DNA of 64,000 nucleotides from Emydura subglobosa. Taxonomy: Eukaryota; Chordata; Testudines; Chelidae. The notes under the pieces are model-generated. The model made no database searches. It had not been told where the DNA came from and was given only the letters and a program-made list of their open reading frames with translations. Numbering within the stretch: the stretch's first letter is position 1; each line of letters begins with the position of its first letter. This document shows positions 10,721 through 22,780 of the stretch, piece by piece. A program made the translations under genes and the position numbers. The stretch covers positions 91,495,313 through 91,559,312 of the forward strand of contig ML679946.1 of the NCBI GenBank assembly GCA_007922225.1, read 5' to 3'.

Positions 10721-13700
10721 GAGTGGAAGATACCATTGTTCCCTTCTGGAACAGGCTGGCAACGTTCAATTTTGACACTGTAGTTGTAAGTGTTCTTGGT
10801 TTTGGTTTTGTTTTTTCCTTCTAAGCTGTAAGAAGCTCTGCCAGGCTCAGATTCTGTGATCCTTACTCATGCGAGGTAGTACTTTGACCCACTGATTGGA
10901 GACAGAATACAGTTCCCATTCTACGATAATCATCTGTCATGCAAAAGCCTGTAGTGAATGAAATGAGCAGGAGTCACTTGTTATCTTGCAGCAGGAGAAA
11001 AAGTCATGTGGAGATGTAAAATACCACCCATCCTGTAGGCGGGAAATGTGTCTTAAGACCTAGGACCTGATTGTTACATTAGCGTAACAGAATGAACACC
11101 TCTGCCTTCCATGAAGTTACATCAGCATCATGGAGCGGTATATGAGGTCCATGACATTTGGATCTTCCCATTTGGTAATGCTTGAAAAGAATAAGTTTTA
11201 TTTAGAGCTATTGGATTTAGTGCCAGTATTAAAATCATGCTGTTTTCTGTACCTAAATCATATAAAGTAATTGCCTGTTTTCACCAAAGAGGAACCTGTG
11301 CTATCACAAATGAACAGATCCTCTGTCCTATTTGGAGACAAGAAAATGGACAATGGTTTCAAAAGCTCTGTGCATACAAATCTCCATGTGCTTATGCTGA
11401 TGTGGATTATTCTTCTTAGGGATACACATTTAATTTGTTTTTTAAAAAATTGATTTATCATTTACAGCCTGGTGAAAGATCCTGTTGCAGAATACAGTAC
11501 ATTATTTCACTTCAGGAGATATTAAGTAAATGTATCTTTGTAGAACCCAGACCAAAAACCTGAAATGATGGTTTTAGCCACTAGAGGGTGTTTTTGAAGA
11601 TAGGTCCATACCTAGAATGGATTTGTCTAGATGAAAGATGGTTTAACCCTCTATTTTCAGATTTATAGCATAAGGTATTTATTGAACATGAAGTATTTTG
11701 GCGGGAGAGTTGGAGTATATTTTATCCTCTGTGTTTTTGGCTGCGGTGCAGATTAATAAGGGTCCAAGTCCAGTGAAAAGATAAAACTGGATGTTGCACT
11801 GCAGAAATGTATGTAAGTCAGAATTTTGAGTTTTTACTGGACTTCCGCTGACCTCTACGGTATGATAACTGAATATGATAGGTCTGATCCCTAGGCTGTG
11901 TCTGACTTCTGCTCAATGCAGCTCAGGGATGTGCAAAGATAGTTATGAATCTTAGGGCTACTCTAATTTTCACCCGGCTGCCTATAACAAGGAGGAATTG
12001 TCATAGTAAGCAGAGCTTGTGATTGGCTCAGCCACACCCTTTGCTCTGGAAGCAGGAAGTGGTACGGGAGCTACACAGATAAACCAGACTTTGCCACTTG
12101 GAATTTTACCAGAATTCTCCCCCAGCTAAGCAGGGCAAAGATCTGCTGTGGATTAATTTGTTCCATCTATCTGTGTATTCTAAAATGGTTTTATTTCTGT
12201 AACTACAACTGCTCCAAAGCTGCCTAGATCCCATCTACTACAATGCTGTAAGCCTAAGGAAATGTCTTTGTTGTAAAGAGACTTGTGTGAATGTAAGCCA
12301 AGATTTTTTTTAAAAAATGAGTTCCTAATGTTCCAAGCCATCGGCCTTTGGGCAAACCCATAATATAAATGTTTGTTAATAATAACAAAAAGCCAAAGGG
12401 CAGCTCGGCTTGCACTGCTGAGCAGGGAACAATGAGGCACAAGGCTATGCTCCTTATGGCCTACTCATCCAGTAGATAGCAATGCAGGGAGAGATGTAGT
12501 CTCCATGGAACTCTTACATCTGCTCTCCACTGTGCATGTGGGTGGCATGCGGAAAGGATAGAAGCTAGACAGCATGACTCTGGCAGTCCAGGGTCTGTGC
12601 ACTGCACCACATATAGAGCTGATGCTGGTTATTTCCCCCACAGAACAAGGGGAAATGTGGCAGAGTCCTAGTCACAATGTGCCTCTCACGGCAGCACAGC
12701 AGTGCACTATCCTTTGCTCAGGGCTTGGAACAAAGCCACAACTAAGACCAAAGTCAGGCTCCTAAATCTGTATGTAAGCAGCTCAGTATGAAGCTTGATT
12801 TTCAAAACTGCTGAGCTCTGTTTATCTCTCCTCCCCCACCTTCTGTCAGGTTTAACAGGGTCTGAAAATAAGACATTGCCAAACCTGACACAGGCATGCT
12901 TAGCCCTTGGCTACTTCACCTCTCAATTGAAATATATAAACAAAATACAAATGCAGCTAGAGCGTTCTGAACACAGCTTGAGTTGTAGTAACTTACAACA
13001 GAGGTGGGAACTGCCATAGGGATATATACATCGCTAATGCCTTAGCCCCCCGCCCCTACATTTTGCATTACTATGCAATAGAAAAAAGGATGCAAGCAAT
13101 TTTCAAACTATCACTCCAAAAAGCAAGTGATAAATGTTTTACACGCCTTAAGAATTCCTCTCATGCTAAGTAGCTATTATCTTATGTAGCATTAGCAGTG
13201 GAAAAACGAAACCAAAACAAAGTCTAAAAATCCCTAGTGATAAACTACTCAATTTAACAACAGAAAATAATTTTCCCAATTTTTCTTTTATTTTAAAGTA
13301 TTTGCTTAGAAGTGCTTTTATTGTTACATTATTAGCACAAACATAATGATATAATGGAGAAGACGAGTAATAGATTACTTATAGGACTGACTTTTTTCAC
13401 TTAGAATGAGTAAGAATTTGTATAATCTTCTCTTAAGAAAATAGTGTGTTGCTGAGGGTGACACAGTATAATAAGGTTAATGAGTAAAGAAATCACACAA
13501 ATCTAGTTTCATCGCTCTTCACAGAACCAAATCGCAGTACAGGGAAACAGATGCTTTGGAGCCCAGCCAAGGAGTTGATCAGTAGAAGCTGATTATCTAT
13601 TAATGAGGGGTTTTTAGTGGTGTACCCTGGTGTAAAAACCACTAGACTCTATTCAACAAGCCATGAGTTGCAAATACCGTGTATATGAATCACTTGATTG

Positions 13701-14070
13701 ATGTAAAAAATCCAAAACAGATTTTCCCCAGTGCCCTGTGGGTTGTCATGCACTAGTGCTCTCTCATCCATTTATGTTAATGAAACAGGATTCTTCAGTA
13801 AGTAAATATGTGTAGTATTTAATTAAACTCACTGCTGGTCTCAGTGTGAAAATGTAGCCTGTTTTTTTTCCTTAGTAGTATTCTACAGTAATTCTTTTCC
13901 CCCCACCCACTTTTCCCTTCCAGCAGCTTCACTCCCTTGACTGAGGGGAGGTGATTCTCATGTCAGTTACGACTTTGTCTGTAATAGAAAGTTGTACTGG
14001 TTAAAGTTCAGTTTAAAGTTCAAGTTACCTTTACTTTGTGCTGGTGATATAAAAGAGCCTTAAAGGTGAT
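10721..14070. other. 3.3 kb without a recognised element
   Basis: No gene, LINE or LTR is recognised. A possible palindromic repeat lies near 11060-11130. Open frames are all under 90 codons and overlap on both strands (11237-11461 and 12180-12442), with no domain. Confidence 0.4.
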
Positions 14071-14074
14071 CCAG

Positions 14075-14280
14075 ATAGAGGAATGGAGTGGGAGTCAGAA
14101 AACCTGAGTCCCACACCTACTCCAGCATGGGCCTTCTGGGTGACCTTCGGCCAATCATGTCTTCCCTCTGTGCCTCAGTTTCCCCATCCCAATAGGGATA
14201 ATGATACAGACCTCCTTTGCAAAGTGTTTTGAGGTCTGGTAGCTCTCACTATGTAAAAACTCACTATTATTGTTGGACTG
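14075..14280 (+). repeat. MIR SINE, plus strand
   Basis: MIR core visible as GGGAGTCAGAAAACCTGAG, then GTGCCTCAGTTTCCCCATCC and AATAGGGATAATGATAC, then AAAGTGTTTTGAGGTCTG. Confidence 0.85.
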
Positions 14281-15749
14281 GGTGCAAATGTAATTTATGC
14301 CCTTTTACACATGAAGAGCAGTATAGAGGGCCTTGGCAGGAATAAGAATCAAGCCCGAGTCCTCAAACCGCCAGGAACTTCAGCCACATCTCTTAGGTAG
14401 ACCTGATAGCTTTGTCACTCCCAACCAGAAAAATAAGGCGGGTTGTCTTTGTTCTGTTAATCCGGAGAGTTTTTCATCTGCTTTATTTATGTATTTGTTC
14501 ATTTTGCCCAGTCCTTATTTTCTGTCCAAAACTGAAGCAAAGGAGTTGCTGATGAATGCTGCGGCATTTCGCAGTCTGTCTCGATAACAGATGTGGCTTT
14601 ATTTATTAAAGATCTAGTGTTAATAGTTTACATGTCTTAGCAGTTGTGCAGCCCTTACTGAGACCCGTGTTCGCAATTTAGTGCTGTTGTGTATCAACGA
14701 TATTTGCACTTTCGGTATTTTATTAGCCACAAGCAATGCTCATCCACTCACTTTTCTTGGCTGCTTGTAAGTCTACACAGAGAAAAGGGCTCAGTCCAGC
14801 AGATATTTGCCTTTTATCACCAAAGCTCCAGAATCTTTTAGGTTGTCAAGCATTGGTAGAGGACAATCCCAGTTCAGATCTCTTCCCCCCCTTATTGATG
14901 CAGGCCCCATTAAGCATTTTGCCTGGCCTTTTTTCCAGCCCATGACTGAGATATATAACGTAGCTCTTGGGAATGATGTCACGAGGAAACTTCACTGAGC
15001 ATGACCAGCTAGTCACCTGTTGACATAGGAGATGGCTTCTTTTACCAGCTGGCATCATCAATCAGTCACAAAAGCAGTTTAAAGGAAATGCAGCCTTAAA
15101 ATGCTGGGCTGCTCTGGCTGTTTTGGAGGTTGGTTATGGAGAGGAAATGAGGGACTATGCAGCCTGAAACCCAGGCAACTGAGATTGGGGAATATGTATG
15201 AAAAGCTCCCTCCTTCATAGCAATCAGTGGCCTGTAAGACCCATCCATGTGGTGAGTAGGTAACTGAGGAGCCCATTGAATTCACAGTCAACTTCTAAAA
15301 ACTGTCAGTCTCCATATTCCCCGAAACAAATCCCCATGCAAGGAATTTATTGCAGCCCAGTTATATATTTCATGGGGTACATGGCTAAGGGAAGGAGTGG
15401 AGGGCAGGAGGTAAGGAACTCCTTAGAATGAACTCCCCTTCTTCCAGAAGTGGCTGGCTCAACACCTTGTTGCCATGGACAAGGGTTGTGAGTTTGTCTC
15501 TCTATTTTCTGCTTTTGAAAGAGGCCAACCTTTCTGCTGAGTAAATCAGCCTGCTCAGGCCCAGGTTCTAATTTAGGGTCACTGTAGAAATGGGGGCAAA
15601 AGGTCCTGCATATGCAGAACTGGGGAACAGCAACTCACAACTACATCCTCCCTAGGAAGCAGTGACTGCACCCTCCATAGTAGTAGCATTGCATGGTCAG
15701 GGCTGTGTGGGGGTCATGACTGGGCAAGGTGGTAGCACAAGGAGCTTTT
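14281..15749. other. Unassigned sequence
   Basis: Open frames of 60-84 codons overlap on both strands between 14333 and 15291. None shows a domain, a codon bias that stands out or a clear splice context. No transposon is recognised. Confidence 0.4.
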
Positions 15750-16842
15750 TAGCTAGCTAAACACCAAAAGGGATACATACAAGAAAGGGAAGGAGGTGCT
15801 TATCACCAAGAAAATATACATGGGGATAGCGTGAGCGTGTAGGGACAAAGTCAGGAAAGTCAAGGCAAAGAATGGGTTACAGCTGGCAAGGACTGTTAGA
15901 GACAACAAAAAAGGGTTCTTCAAACATGTCAAACAAAAAAGAAAGATCAAGGATGGTGTGGGTCTGCTGCTCAATGGAGAAGATGAGCTGGTTGCAAACA
16001 CTTTGGAGGATAGAGCTGAAATTCAAAAGGGTCTTGATATATTGTAGAACTGGGCTATAGACAACAAAATGAAATTCAACAAAGACAAATGTAAGGTGCT
16101 ACACTTAGGAAAGAAAAAACAAATGCACAAGTACAGAATGGGGGATAACTAGCTTGGAAGCAGCACTGCTGAGAAAGATATGGGAGTTGTGGATGTGCAT
16201 GTGGTGGATCACAACCTCAACATGAGTCAACAATGTGATGCTGTTGCAAAAAAAAAAAACAAATGCAATTTTGGGTTGCTTTAACAAAGGCATAGCATGC
16301 AAGTCATGGGAGGTGATAGTAGCTCTCTATTTGGCACTGGTTAGGCCTCAGTTGAAGTACTGTATCTCGTTTAGATCACTACTGCATAGAAAGGACATAG
16401 AGAAACTGGAAAGGATCCAGAGGCAGGCAACAAAGGCAAGCAATATGAGCAAAGGCTGAAGGAAATGGGTATATTTAGTTTGGAAAAGAGGAGATTAAGG
16501 GGGGACAATAGCGGTCTTCAAATACTTGAAAGGCTGCCATAAAACAGATAGAAAACAATTTTCTCTTGCCACAGAGGGCAGGACCAGAGGCAGTGGTTTC
16601 AAACTTCAGCATAGCAGATTTAGATTAAATCTCAGGAAAAGCTTCCTAACTGTAGGAACAGTGGGACAATGGACTAGACTTCTTAGGGAAGTTGTGGAAG
16701 CTGCTTCGTTGGAGATTTTCAAAAAGAGGCTGGATAGCCATCTGGCTTGGATGGTTTAGACACAACAAATCCTGCATCTTGGCAGGGGATTAGACTACAC
16801 CCTTACAGTCCCTTCTAACCCTATTGTTCTATGATTCTATCT
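15750..16842 (+). mobile_element. CR1 3' third, plus strand
   Basis: About 1.1 kb of CR1. It starts in the coding stretch AACAAAAAAGGGTTCTTCAA and has a probable internal deletion near 16020-16045. The frame 16235-16459 encodes CYSW-like C-terminal RT sequence (ALYLALVRPQLKYCISFRS; KDIEKLERIQRQATK), and 16526-16759 encodes the terminal block (LRKSFLTVGTVGQW; EIFKKRLDSHL). It ends with GTTCTATGATTCTAT, the CR1 3' microsatellite. An (A)12 run at 16248-16259 breaks the frame. Confidence 0.93.
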
Positions 16843-16854
16843 TGGTCCCAGGAT

Positions 16855-16950
16855 ATTAGAGAGACAAGGTGGGTGAAGTAATATCTTTTATTGGAGCAAC
16901 TTAAGTTGGTCCAATAAAAAATACTACTTCACCCACCTCGTGTCTCTAAT
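16855..16950. mobile_element. ~96-bp near-perfect palindrome (hairpin MITE)
   Basis: The left arm reads ATTAGAGAGACAAGGTGGGT and the right arm, reversed, reads ATTAGAGACACGAGGTGGGT. The pairing continues through GAAGTAATATCTTTTATTGG against GAAGTAGTATTTTTTATTGG to a centre at AACTTAAGTT. The arms are about 48 bp with few mismatches. It lies directly behind the CR1 tail. The family is probably an old mariner-like or fold-back MITE; no coding capacity. Confidence 0.8.
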
Positions 16951-17599
16951 GAGCTTGGTTTAAAAATTAATGAGGTTGTTTTTTCTTTTTAAGATAATAC
17001 ATTTTAGGTTCATTTTATTTGCCCTCTGGTTTCTTAGCCTTTATGGTGCATATTTCCAAACTTTTCTCCACAAGAAAGCAAGAATATCTATTTATTTGAA
17101 ATGAAAGCTGAGAATCTTGCATAATCAAACTCCAATGGCTGGAGCTTTAAGGAAACACCAATTGCACGAGACTAGCAATAAAATCATGTGTTGGCAGCAC
17201 TGCAAATTTTCTCTTTTTGGATGCAAGTGGAAATCCTTTGGGGTGAATCCTGGGCCCATTGAAGTTCATGGCAAAACTTCTATCATCTTCACTTGGTCCA
17301 AGACTTCCCCACCCCCTCATGTGAAGGCAAATGATCAGTCAGAAGTTGCACTGAAGCAAGAAAGAGATAATGAAATGAAAGCAGTTAGTCAAACAATCAT
17401 CATAGGGAGATTTCTTTTTTTGTCTAAACTTTTCAGCAAAAATTACAAAAGAAGTCAAATATCACTTTAATATTTTATCAGTGAAAAAGGCAAAATGATG
17501 TTTAATAATAAAACACAATGATTTGCTGCAAATGGATGACCCAGTTGCATTGCTGACTCATTTTCTTTCTGCAGAGCAGAAGATTTAACTTTGCACTGC
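16951..17599. other. Unassigned; one palindromic MITE-like copy
   Basis: A repeat of the CCCATTGAAGTTCATGG type is at about 17225-17300. The rest is not recognised. The open frame at 17117-17470 runs through this repeat and has no domain. Confidence 0.4.
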
Positions 17600-18180
17600 A
17601 ACAGAGATAGAGGAGAGTCACAGAGCAGTTGGCCCTTTAAGAGGAGTTAGCCCCACCTGATACATTTAACTTGCCCTCCCCGCAGAAGGGGAAATGGGTC
17701 ATGTAACTCAATCAGGCCTCTGGGATCGATAAGGGTAGACCCACGGAGTGAGATACAAGTTGGCAATAGACTTCCTTAGGAGCTGAGGGCTGCAGAGAGC
17801 AAAAAGGCTCCTGCAGGAGACCCTCTGATTCCAGGGGAGAAAAGATTCCAGCAAGGTAGGGCTGGAGGATGGCCTGCCAAAGCAGGGAAAGGCAGGAATG
17901 CCTTGTTTGGACTTGGAGGACTTAATTATCCCAGATCATTCAAAATAAGCAACCAGGGTGTTATTGGCCAAGTAAAAAGCCTGTGGGGAATTGGAGGAGT
18001 CCTGGGTTGGTAGAATTGAGGGCAGGGTGCCTGAAAGGTCTCCTTAGGCTATAAGGAGGTGCTCTGGAGACGATGATCCTGCTACTGGGAGATTGCGGCA
18101 GTTCCTCTGGGTGCTATGTTTTTACAAGAGGAGGTAAGAAGTGGGGAGGGAGCCATGCAGAGGTAAATGCTCCTATCCCT
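17600..18180 (+). repeat. Possible degenerate LTR fragment
   Basis: This is a locally GC-richer, purine-rich block (for example CTTTAAGAGGAGTTAGCCCC and GGAGAAAAGATTCCAGCAAG) with the texture of the LTRs at 34.2 and 55.5 kb. I see no TG...CA ends, target duplication or polyadenylation signal, so both class and orientation are guesses. Confidence 0.35.
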
Positions 18181-18799
18181 TATAAGTTCCCCCAAGATCA
18201 GCAGGGCAAATGCGCATAACTGTACTGTACATGGTTGTGAGAGAGAAATACAAATGTGTGTGGCACATTGTATTTGTGTGCAAATTGCATGGGCCGGACT
18301 TTTAAATTCTACCCCTGCAAAACATCTAACAAATGGAGATCGCAGTAGCAACTATGCAGACCCACATATAAAGCATTAAATCTCAGTGTCCGTGCTCTGC
18401 AGTGCACAGATGGGGTCAAATTCTGCCCTTGTACACTGTGTCAGCTCCCAGTGAAGTCACACGTGTACATCCAAGTGCTCAATTTGGCCCTCGCTGGATT
18501 ATTTTACTTTGGTGCTTTTGGATTTGATAAATAAAGGAAAAGCAGCAGGCAATGCACATGTCTTAAATCTTGCTGCTCTCTTCTGCCAAAACCAGTGAAA
18601 TGGCTGTTTGTAGGCACCGTGCTTCATAAAACAGGGAGAGAGAAATGAGAACACTTTAGATCAGCATAGAAGGAAATGTTAAATATTCCTTAGCAGGTCT
18701 AGCAGTCCCCAAAGAGCTCCCTTTTGCTTGATCTTAGTAGTTTTACTGTGCAGGGACTGATTAGTCTATATTAGGACTGATACAAGCAAGAGAAATTCA
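18181..18799. other. Unassigned; one palindromic repeat
   Basis: About 18410-18500 holds GGGGTCAAATTCTGCCC and, towards its end, CAATTTGGCCC in opposite sense. This is a decayed inverted-repeat element. Nothing else is recognised. Confidence 0.4.
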
Positions 18800-19085
18800 G
18801 AATATTATTATTATTTGCATTATGGTGGCACCTAGAGGGTCTAACTGAGATCAGAGCTAAGCACTGTAGAAACACAGTAAGAGCCAGTCCCTGCCCCAAA
18901 AGGACTGCCATCTAAATAGACAAAGGTTGGAGAAGGAAAATGTTGTTATCCCTAACTTAAAGATATGAAACAGGTACAGACAGGTTAAGTGACTTGTTCA
19001 AGATGTCACAGGAAACCTGTGGCACGGTCAGGATTTGAATCTAGATCTCCTCAGTCCTAGTCCAGTTCCATGACCACAAGCTCAA
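18800..19085 (-). repeat. MIR-related SINE with 3' tail, minus strand
   Basis: The left part (ATTATTATTATTTGCATTAT, CCAGTCCCTGCCCCAAAAGG) is the reversed 3' tail type also seen at 31018 and 63783. The right part (GTTAAGTGACTTGTTCAAG, GGATTTGAATCTAGATCTCC) is the reversed MIR core and tRNA-like head. Confidence 0.75.
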
Positions 19086-19695
19086 CCTTCTTCCGCAGGG
19101 TTAGCAAAAATAAGGTGACTCCCATGTCTGGTTGGAGCATGGAAAGGACCCAAGCCTGTGAGATGCTGAGGTCATCCTGGAAGGCTCCCAGCACCACCTA
19201 GGATGAGTCCTGAGGGCAAGTAGAAGAGGTATCATGAGAGGATGGAACATCAAAGACCAAATTGCTTTACTTTTTTCAACAGGAAGATAATACAAGTGCT
19301 TTTGATCGTTAAGTTTAGTGGCAGTTGTGAAGCTTTAAAAGGAGAATCCAAGACGATGGCACTTCATTTTTTTAAGGGAGCAGACTCTTAAATTCACAAT
19401 CCTCTCTGATCATTCTTCCAGACTTTCCGTAAGAGAAGTACCATAATAATGATCTTATTTTTTTCTCTCCTCTTCTCCAAATGGTTTCTTATCCAATACT
19501 GATGTTACAGTATCTTAAGAGCTTAATGAGAAAAACTACCTCTTTCAGAATGACTGAATGAGAGGACGTGCCTGAGGAGGCTTCTTCAAAAGGAGAGGAG
19601 AAAAGCAGATGTTTCTATCTATTGCTCAGCTATGAGGTGCTGCAGAGACTGTGCCATTTTACTCACCTACGTCTTTAGGAAACAAAGACGCACTA
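19086..19695. other. Unassigned sequence
   Basis: No repeat, exon or RNA gene is recognised. Confidence 0.35.
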
Positions 19696-19954
19696 GGCTA
19701 TGTCTACACTACAGACCTTACGGTGGCACTGTAAAGTGTCCTGTGTAGCCACTCTATGCCGACAGGAGAGAGTTTTTCCGCCGGCATAATTAAACTACCC
19801 CAACGAGCGGCAGTAGCTGTCGGTGGGCTCCTGCCGACATAGCGCTATCCACACCAGTGCTTTTGTCGGTGAAATTTATGTTGGCGAGGGGTGCGTTTTT
19901 TTCTACCCTGGGTGACTAAGTTTTATCGGCAAAAGTATTGGTGTAAACAAAGCT
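19696..19954. mobile_element. MITE with GTCTACAC-type ends (PIF/Harbinger-like)
   Basis: The left end is GGCTATGTCTACACTAC and the right end, reversed, is AGCTTTGTTTACACCAA. Both are flanked by CTA, compatible with the 3-bp target duplication of PIF/Harbinger elements. The 259-bp interior has GC-rich inverted blocks (GCCGACAGGAG ... CTCCTGCCGAC) and no coding capacity. Confidence 0.7.
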
Positions 19955-20540
19955 CTAGCTATGAGATTCACAGCACACAGGTGGTGTGTGTGTGTGTGGG
20001 GGGGGTGGGGGGGTGGGGGGATAATTAAAACAATTAGGGGCACACATCCACTTTAAGATTCTTCTCCATGTAACGAGCAACTGCTTAACATTCCTTTATG
20101 TGTTATACAGAACTTATGAAACCAAAAATATTCTGCCTAATCCCTAACATATACTAATCTCTAATATAGAAAAAATTCTAATGTGGGGGAAGATGGCTTA
20201 AAACCCCAATTTCCTCTCTTTCTTTTTTTTTTTTTAAACCAAGATAGAGTGAAGGGTTACTTAGCATCGTTATTTCTATGACTGAAGCATAATATGATGC
20301 CCCAGGAAACCTGCAGATCTAGATTCTATCATCCCAAGATATTTTTTCACAGAATTCTCCCTTAGTGCAAACCCGAATACAATGTAATAAATATTTGTTT
20401 AGAGCAAAGGCAGGATCGGAACCTATCTCTCTGGGGACATGTGCAATTTTCATGCTAACGAAAAAAGATGCCTCTCTCAGTTCTGCTAGCGGTGGTACTG
20501 ATGTATTTGTACACTGAACAACCGATCTGTGTTGACAGGT
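19955..20540. other. Unassigned apart from the G-rich repeat
   Basis: A poly(T) tract is present at about 20220-20236. Nothing else is recognised outside the separately listed GT/G repeat. Confidence 0.35.
19981..20022 (+). repeat. (GT)n plus G-tract low-complexity repeat
   Basis: A (GT)7-like run is followed by G8-T-G7-T-G6. The three long G tracts could form a G-quadruplex on the plus strand. Confidence 0.9.
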
Positions 20541-20700
20541 AATTTAGCCTCACTTCAGGATGGTACTTGGGCATGTCTAGTGCACAAATAGTCCATAGAT
20601 TTCAATAACTGTGCACTATTGATTTCCATGGAACAACTTACATACTTAAAGTTAGCCACATGCTTAAGTAAGTTGTTGAATTGAGGTGTATATTACCAGG
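20541..20700. repeat. Palindromic MITE-like repeat
   Basis: Contains TAGTCCATAGATTTCAATA and, inverted, TATTGATTTCCATGGAACAA, then CATGCTTAAGTAAGTTGTTG. This is an inverted repeat of the family scattered through the window. Confidence 0.55.
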
Positions 20701-20854
20701 ATGGATTTGTGAAGAAAGTATCTTTAGGCTTTTAGAGAATTATTTTTTGCTCATTTTATAGAATCTAGAATTAATACTTTTGGCTCTGAGGAATAGTCAT
20801 TTCTTGAAGTTAGATGATAATATGGCTGTAATAATTATTTGCCAACCAAGGACC

Positions 20855-21030
20855 ATGAAGCTGGCTATCGCTGGGTCTGTGGCAATGGGGATTGACCCCT
20901 GGGACCTCTGGATCTAAAAGCATGAGATTCTACTGCCTGAACTAAAAGACCCATCCCTGAAAGCTTGAATCCACTCATAAAACTCTATGCCTTCCAGCAC
21001 TAGAGGGAGACACAGAACCACACTGTTAGT
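20855..21030 (-). repeat. tRNA-derived SINE, minus strand
   Basis: The reverse strand carries CATGCTTTTAGATCCAGAGG followed by a B-box-like GGGGTCAATCCCC. The same TTTTAGATCCAGAGG block recurs on the plus strand at 58195, so both belong to one family. The body ends at CTCTAGTGCTGG on the minus strand. Confidence 0.7.
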
Positions 21031-22200
21031 GTGGGTTACTCATGGATAACTGAGGCACAGGGAGATGAGAGTCAAATTTTCCGTTTTACCCAGGCTTCCG
21101 CTCTATGCCCACCATGTACAGGTTCAAATAAGTGGAAGAGGTTTCCACTCATAATAATATGAAGACAGATCATGTCACTTGCCCATCTGATTACACCCAC
21201 AACTCGGGTACTTAGGGCACAAAAATAGTGGCCAGTGCTTTGAAAATATAGCCTTGACTGATTTGGCCATGGTCACGCAACAGAGCAATGGCAACATCAC
21301 CCATGTCTCCAGATGCTGAGTCTGCTAAGCATAATATACACTGCCTAAAAGTATGTTAGCACTAAGTAAAGATCCAGACTTGAAAAGGAATCTATCGGAA
21401 CTGAGTCCCTGTGAATATGGGAGTTCAGATCTAACACAGGATTGGGGCCAAATTTTTTGCCAGGTATTTTAAACGGTATTTCTGTTATCTCAGTGAAATA
21501 TGGATTGGCCTCTTGGTATGTGTGCAAGTCATCTTTCAGTGTTGTTAGGCTTAAATATGCGTGACTGCATGAATCAAATTGAAAATCTACTCCTTCTTGA
21601 TTATTAAATAGGTTACACTGCTTGATACATTAGCTGCACATTGCCCCCAATCAGCATGTAGTCTGTGAATGCCAAACAAAGGGACATTTAACCTGTTAAC
21701 CTGAAAATAGTTTGTTTTGTTCTGTTTTTTTATTAGGCAAAATGACATAGAGGGTCAAATTCCCTGGCTGAGTAAATCTTTGTAGTTCCATTGACATCAG
21801 TGCCAATTTGTACCAGCTGAGGATCTGGCCATGTAACTTGTTTAGCTAGGAGAATACCTAGATTTGTCCCTGAGAGAGTCCATGATGTTAAAGTGCTTCT
21901 GTGTCAGGTCCCAAGCTATCCTCTATTGATTATTAAAATAAGTTATTTAGGGAGGTTTATGAAGGATTACTCACTCTGGGAGGAGCTGCTTTTCTCTTGC
22001 CTTTGGTCCTTAATTGTCAATTACCCCAGATCTTTCATGCTAATACCCTCAAGGAGTAGAAGGGATGTGAATTGTGTGCAGAGGAGATAGGAACCTTGCA
22101 GTGGTGGCTAGCGTTTCTGTCTTTTGGGGGAAAGTTTAACTCTTCTTAGAATTTTTAAGAGATTGGGATACAACAGAGGAGCAAGTAGGAAATTCACTGA
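21031..22200. other. Mostly unassigned
   Basis: One short palindromic repeat is at about 21755-21850 (GGGTCAAATTCCCTGGC ... GGATCTGGCC). No gene or LINE is recognised. Confidence 0.35.
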
Positions 22201-22204
22201 GCAT

Positions 22205-22315
22205 TGTCTAGTGGTTAGAGCCAGTGAGTAGGACTCAGGATTCCTGGATTCTAGATGAGGATTCTCCACTGATCAGCTGTGTGAGCTTGAATAACCCATT
22301 GTGTGGAACAGATGT
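22205..22315 (+). repeat. MIR SINE head, plus strand
   Basis: GTCTAGTGGTTAGAGCCAG (A-box-like) is followed by GGACTCAGGATTCCTGGATTC and GATCAGCTGTGTGAGCTTG, the tRNA-like head and start of the MIR core. It breaks off near 22315. Confidence 0.75.
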
Positions 22316-22594
22316 GGTGGTGTAAGAACATGGGTGCAGATGCCACAATGCATCCTTTATCTTGGTAGGTGGGGTTCTGGACTTCAGAGGGCTGCAATGA
22401 GCAGCAGGCTCTGGTTTATGTTGTGTTGGAGTAATGTGATCTTTAAATCAAAATAATTTAGTTAAGTACAAACTCTCCGTACCTTAGCAACAATGCAGTC
22501 ACAGGGGGCCAAACTTTCAGAATGATGATGTGTCTATCTTTGGGCAGAGCTGACATGGACTCCATTACCATAATGTCTGAATGCCTCACAATCC

Positions 22595-22780
22595 TGAATG
22601 TATTTATCTTCACAACATCCATATGAAATAGGGAAATATATTTATTCACAATTTGCAGATGAGGGACTGAGGCAAAGAGCCTTGCCTAAGGTCACCCAGA
22701 AAGTCTGTAGCAGAGGAGGGACATGACCCGAGCAGGGTTTCCTAAATACTGCCTTAGCCACCATACGATCCTAGCTACCT
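22595..22780 (-). repeat. MIR SINE, minus strand
   Basis: GCAGATGAGGGACTGAGGC, then CTTGCCTAAGGTCACCCAG, then the reversed head ACTGCCTTAGCCACCATACG. This is the standard MIR order in reverse. Confidence 0.8.
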
